From contig JAIVIH010000330.1 in NCBI GenBank assembly GCA_020200615.1, positions 1 to 8,557 on the forward strand: DNA of 8,557 bases. The letters run 5' to 3'. Positions 6,340 to 8,557 of this stretch are shown here, in pieces. The DNA comes from Actinomycetota bacterium. GTDB lineage: Bacteria > Actinomycetota > Acidimicrobiia > Acidimicrobiales > AC-14. Positions within the stretch are counted from its first letter, which is position 1. Every line of letters begins with the position of its first letter. Made by a program: the position numbers and the translations under genes. Below the pieces are notes generated by a model. It was not told where the DNA came from. It worked only from the letters and a program-made list of their open reading frames with translations, and did not search any database.

Positions 6340-6353
6340 GTGACGGGCGTCAC
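6340..6353 (-). promoter_or_regulatory. Crp/Fnr-family operator-like palindrome
   Basis: The 14-base perfect palindrome GTGACGCCCGTCAC (minus-strand reading) has the form GTGA-N6-TCAC, the core recognised by Crp-type regulators including mycobacterial Crp and corynebacterial GlxR. It lies about 85 bases before the ornithine decarboxylase ATG in a non-coding stretch. The outer T and A of the full 16-base consensus are missing. Regulation of the polyamine operon by a cAMP-type regulator is an inference. Confidence 0.4.
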
Positions 6354-6423
6354 GTTCTGGCCTTCTAGCGCGCTTGACCGACCCATTCGGGCGAGTCAGG
6401 CAGGTCTGCCACCGGCCGCTCGC

Positions 6424-6438
6424 GCCGCCGGAGGCGGC
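6424..6438 (-). terminator. Weak GC hairpin behind the MDMPI-like gene
   Basis: GCCGCC and GGCGGC form a 6-base stem with a 3-base loop, 26 bases past the TAG of the MDMPI-like gene. There is no T-run after it, so it would be at most a weak or factor-assisted terminator. In such GC-rich DNA this stem could arise by chance. Confidence 0.2.
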
Positions 6439-6463
6439 CAAGTCGGCTGGTGGCCGAAGGTCG

Positions 6464-7294
6464 CTAGGGATTCCGGAGCATGCCCCGCAGCTTCAGCCCC
6501 AACCAGGGCCGCCGTCCCCACGCCAGGAGCTGCCCCCGGGCGATGGCCGGCCACTGACTCGTCCGCCCCCAGGCCACCAGCATGAAGGCGACGGGGTCCA
6601 CCGACAGGTGACAGTCGACCCGCCCGCCGGGGCCGTCGGTGATGGCGAAGTCGCCCCGATCGAAGTGGAAGTAGGCGCGGCCTCCGCCCCGGAGGCGGAC
6701 TTCGAGGATGGCCCGCGTGTCCCCCGCCGCCTCCTGCTCGACCATGGCTCCCCCGAGGCTGTTCAGCGCCGGGAACACGAACCCGAGCAGGATCAACGTG
6801 GCGTGGGCTCGATCGATCGGCCACGGGGCTCCTTCGGCCTGGGCGATGTCGTAGCCGTGGACGACCAGCTCGTTGAGGGCCTGGCACACCAGGGTTGAGA
6901 CGGGAAACTGGATACCGCCGATCAGCCAGGCGTGGGCCACCCCTTCGTCGGCGGCGCCGACGAGGGGAATGAACTCGGCCACCGTGGCTTCGATCCGGTC
7001 GGCCAGCTTCCCCAGGTCTCGCTCCGCCTCCCCCCCCACCAACGCTCCGCTCAGCTTGGGCAGGTCCCAGATGTCCTTGAGGATGGAACCTCCGCCCTTG
7101 GCCACCCCGCTGATGGCGTCGAGGGAGTGGGAGAGGTGCACGGCGACCTCGGTGAGGTCCCACTCCCCCAGGGCCGGCGCGTTCGGGCGGGTCACGTTCC
7201 GGAGCATGGACGTCACCGGGGCCACCATGGCTACCACCGCGGCCCGAGCAGCCGCAGCGTCAACCCCCGTGGTGGACGACACCGGCGGGGTCAC
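6464..7294 (-). CDS. Maleylpyruvate isomerase-family protein (MDMPI/DinB fold) with SCP2-like C-terminus
   Basis: A 276-residue protein with a GTG start at 7294, 19 bases after the stop of the 84-residue gene, probably cotranscribed with it. The N-terminal four-helix DinB-like domain shows the MDMPI metal site: H53 in 'EWDLTEVAVHLSH', and E142 and H146 in 'NELVVHGYD', with the same E-x3-H spacing as mycothiol-dependent maleylpyruvate isomerase. 'AQAEGAPWPI' follows as expected. The C-terminal part, from about residue 195, is a sterol-carrier-like domain: 'LEVRLRGGGRAYFHF', 'VDCHLSVDPVAFMLVAWGR', 'GQLLAWGRRPW'. Members are mostly actinobacterial, act in the cytoplasm and use mycothiol in some cases; most have no known substrate. 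Nothing in the neighbourhood suggests gentisate breakdown, so the true reaction is unknown. ATGs at 7228 and nearby are alternative starts but would trim the first helix. Confidence 0.82.
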   Translation of the reverse strand: MTPPVSSTTGVDAAAARAAVVAMVAPVTSMLRNVTRPNAPALGEWDLTEVAVHLSHSLDAISGVAKGGGSILKDIWDLPKLSGALVGGEAERDLGKLADRIEATVAEFIPLVGAADEGVAHAWLIGGIQFPVSTLVCQALNELVVHGYDIAQAEGAPWPIDRAHATLILLGFVFPALNSLGGAMVEQEAAGDTRAILEVRLRGGGRAYFHFDRGDFAITDGPGGRVDCHLSVDPVAFMLVAWGRTSQWPAIARGQLLAWGRRPWLGLKLRGMLRNP

Positions 7295-7313
7295 GGCCAG
7301 GTCACCGGCCGGC

Positions 7314-7568
7314 TCACCCGAGCTCGTGGAAGTACGGGATGGGCGAGTTCAGTCGCATGTCGATGAACTGATCGTTCAGAGCAGAAACGAGGACGTCGTA
7401 CTCGAGCCGGCTGGGGCGAGTGGCCCCGGCGAGGTAGCACTCCATCTGGGACAGCGTGGCCATCCCGCCGTTTCCGACGTACCGCATCCACAGGTCACTC
7501 ACGCCCAGGCCGGCCCGTTCCCGACCGTTTTCGAGGATCGAACCCAAGTCCGACGCCTGAAAGCTCAC
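7314..7568 (-). CDS. Small conserved-looking protein, possible helix-turn-helix type
   Basis: An 84-residue protein with a GTG start at 7568. It reads as a compact helical protein: 'LGSILENGRERAGLGVSDLWMRYVGNGG', 'LSQMECYLAGATRPSRLEYDVLVSALNDQF', ending 'PIPYFHELG'. I believe similar short proteins occur in actinobacteria, and the start loosely recalls an XRE-type helix-turn-helix ('l~~~R~~aGls~~~l'), but the recognition-helix pattern is not typical and DNA binding is unproven. No signal peptide or membrane span. GAGAGG lies 11 bases upstream of the start, and TACGAT lies 5 bases upstream, so either a leadered or a leaderless start is possible. It is divergent from the RuBisCO-like gene and is followed by the MDMPI-like gene. 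Confidence 0.7.
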   Translation of the reverse strand: MSFQASDLGSILENGRERAGLGVSDLWMRYVGNGGMATLSQMECYLAGATRPSRLEYDVLVSALNDQFIDMRLNSPIPYFHELG

Positions 7569-7614
7569 GCCGGATCGTACCTCTCACCGCCGTCATCGAC
7601 CGTAGGCTCCGCCC
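7569..7614. promoter_or_regulatory. Divergent promoter region, possibly leaderless in both directions
   Basis: Only 46 bases separate two divergent GTG starts. On the minus strand TACGAT (7574-7579) ends 5 bases before the GTG at 7568. On the plus strand TAGGCT (7603-7608) ends 6 bases before the GTG at 7615. Both fit TANNNT placed so that transcription would begin at or next to the start codon, as in actinobacterial leaderless genes. The plus-strand start has no Shine-Dalgarno. No clear -35 boxes. Confidence 0.35.
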
Positions 7615-8557
7615 GTGATCCGGGCCACGTTCGAACTCGAACCTCCGGGCTCGGCGGAAGCCCTGGCCATCGAGGAGTCATCCGGCATAGAGGGGGGCCC
7701 GGACTTCGTGCGCGGCCGGGTCGTGTCCGACACCGGGGGCCGGGCCGTGATCGAGTTCCCGGACGCCAACTGGGGCGCCAACGTCCCCCTCCTCGTCTCG
7801 TCCCTCGTTGCCGGAGAGGCCTCGGAGACGGCTGCCTTCAGCCGGTGCCGGTTGGTCGACCTCGAACTGCCCACCGGCCTGCTCCCCGGTCCCGCTTTCG
7901 GCGCCGCGCCCGGAGTACGGGTCGGAGTGATCGTGAAGCCGTCCCTCGGTCTTTCTCCCACCGAGGTGGCCGCCGTCGTCGAGCAGGCAACGGGCGCCGG
8001 CGCCTGGCTGATCAAGGACGACGAGCTACTGGGCGACCCCGACTGGTGCCCCCTCGAGGATCGGGTCCGAGTTGTGGCTCATGTGCTACCGCCCGATACC
8101 GTCTACTGCGCCAACGTCACCGGCCCGTCTGCCTCTCTCATCGAGCGAGCCCGTCGAGCGGTGTCGCTCGGGGCCACAGGGGTGATGGTCAACGCTGTCG
8201 CCCAGGGTCTGGACAGCGTTCTGGCCCTCAGGCAGGCCGAGCTGGGCGTGCCCATCCTCGTCCACCGCGCCGGGTCGGGGCCGTGGTGCCGAAACCCCGA
8301 TTTCGGCCTCACCGGGGCCGTCCTGACCCGCCTGTTCCGGTTGTGTGGCGCCGACTTCGTCATCGCCGGGGCCTTCGGAGGAAAGCTCTTCGAGACCCGG
8401 GACGAGGTGAGCGCCAACCTCGGGGCCGCCCGTGAGCCGCTTCCCGGCGTCCGGCCGTCGTGGGGGCTACTCGGAGGAGGGATCGGGCCCGACAACGCCA
8501 CGGAACAAGCGGCTGCCGGCGGAGGCGACGGGCTGATCCTGCTGCTCGGGTCCCGGG
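7615..8557 (+). CDS. RuBisCO-like protein (form IV type), 3' partial
   Basis: The frame runs from GTG 7615 to the window edge, 314 residues without a stop. An in-frame TAG at 7603-7605 makes this GTG the first possible start. It aligns with RuBisCO large subunits through both domains: 'EESSG' near residue 20, 'NWGANVPLL' with N56 like Asn123, 'GPAFG' and 'GVIVKPSLGLSP' with K108 like Lys175, 'LIKDDELLGDP' with K134, D136 and E137 like carbamyl-Lys201, Asp203 and Glu204, 'VHRAGSG' with H218 and R219 like His294 and Arg295, 'GAFGGKLFE' with K257 like loop-6 Lys334, 'LLGGGIGPDNA', and 'GGGDGLILLLG'. Lys177 is replaced by S110, Thr65/Trp66 and Ser379 are not kept, so it is not a carbon-fixing RuBisCO. 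Known relatives act as enolases, isomerases or decarboxylases on sugar or thio-sugar phosphates; the subgroup cannot be named from memory. The C-terminus lies beyond the window. Confidence 0.88.
   Translation, partial: MIRATFELEPPGSAEALAIEESSGIEGGPDFVRGRVVSDTGGRAVIEFPDANWGANVPLLVSSLVAGEASETAAFSRCRLVDLELPTGLLPGPAFGAAPGVRVGVIVKPSLGLSPTEVAAVVEQATGAGAWLIKDDELLGDPDWCPLEDRVRVVAHVLPPDTVYCANVTGPSASLIERARRAVSLGATGVMVNAVAQGLDSVLALRQAELGVPILVHRAGSGPWCRNPDFGLTGAVLTRLFRLCGADFVIAGAFGGKLFETRDEVSANLGAAREPLPGVRPSWGLLGGGIGPDNATEQAAAGGGDGLILLLGSR

Noticed and set aside
6873..8435. Plus-strand open frame of 520 codons spanning the MDMPI-like, 84-residue and RuBisCO-like genes
   Set aside because: It crosses three supported genes in the wrong frame or strand and is Arg/Pro-rich; the RuBisCO-like frame starting at 7615 explains the conserved residues instead.
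7593..8501. Minus-strand open frames (140 and 132 codons) opposite the RuBisCO-like gene
   Set aside because: Low-complexity Ser/Arg/Pro sequences without motifs, shadows of the plus-strand gene.

Overview
The window looks like chromosome from a high-GC actinobacterium, possibly of the Acidimicrobiia type. The reasons are the very GC-rich coding sequence, frequent GTG starts, a mycothiol-dependent maleylpyruvate isomerase family protein, and a divergent gene pair with -10-like hexamers placed as in actinobacterial leaderless promoters. No RNA gene, CRISPR array or transposase was seen.

Layout. (1) Bases 1-1767, + strand: the 3' part of a secreted protein with a DNRLRE-type beta domain followed by a matrixin-like zinc metalloprotease domain (HExxHxxGxxH). 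It is split by a frameshift near base 310. A small beta-rich hypothetical gene follows. This block looks lower in GC than the rest. (2) Bases 1750-6256, - strand, read right to left: a tight polyamine operon made of a fold-III ornithine decarboxylase, an MFS transporter broken into two frames with about two membrane helices missing, a homospermidine synthase, and a small secreted protein with a carboxypeptidase-regulatory-like domain. Genes overlap or abut at each junction. (3) Bases 6257-6463: the operon leader, with a Crp/Fnr-type palindrome, a second inverted repeat around a possible -10 box, and a weak hairpin behind the preceding gene. (4) Bases 6464-7568, - strand: an MDMPI/SCP2-like protein and, upstream of it, an 84-residue conserved-looking small protein. 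(5) Bases 7615-8557, + strand: the N-terminal two thirds or more of a RuBisCO-like protein, divergent from the 84-residue gene across only 46 bases and running off the window.

How it fits together: ornithine decarboxylase makes putrescine, homospermidine synthase joins two putrescines into sym-homospermidine, and the MFS protein would be the matching transporter if it is functional. The RuBisCO-like protein keeps the carbamylation and metal site (KDDE) and the loop-6 lysine but lacks other RuBisCO residues. Its reaction is not determined by what is visible. Three reading-frame anomalies (metalloprotease, MFS, and the 3' end of homospermidine synthase) suggest either assembly or sequencing indels or real gene decay.
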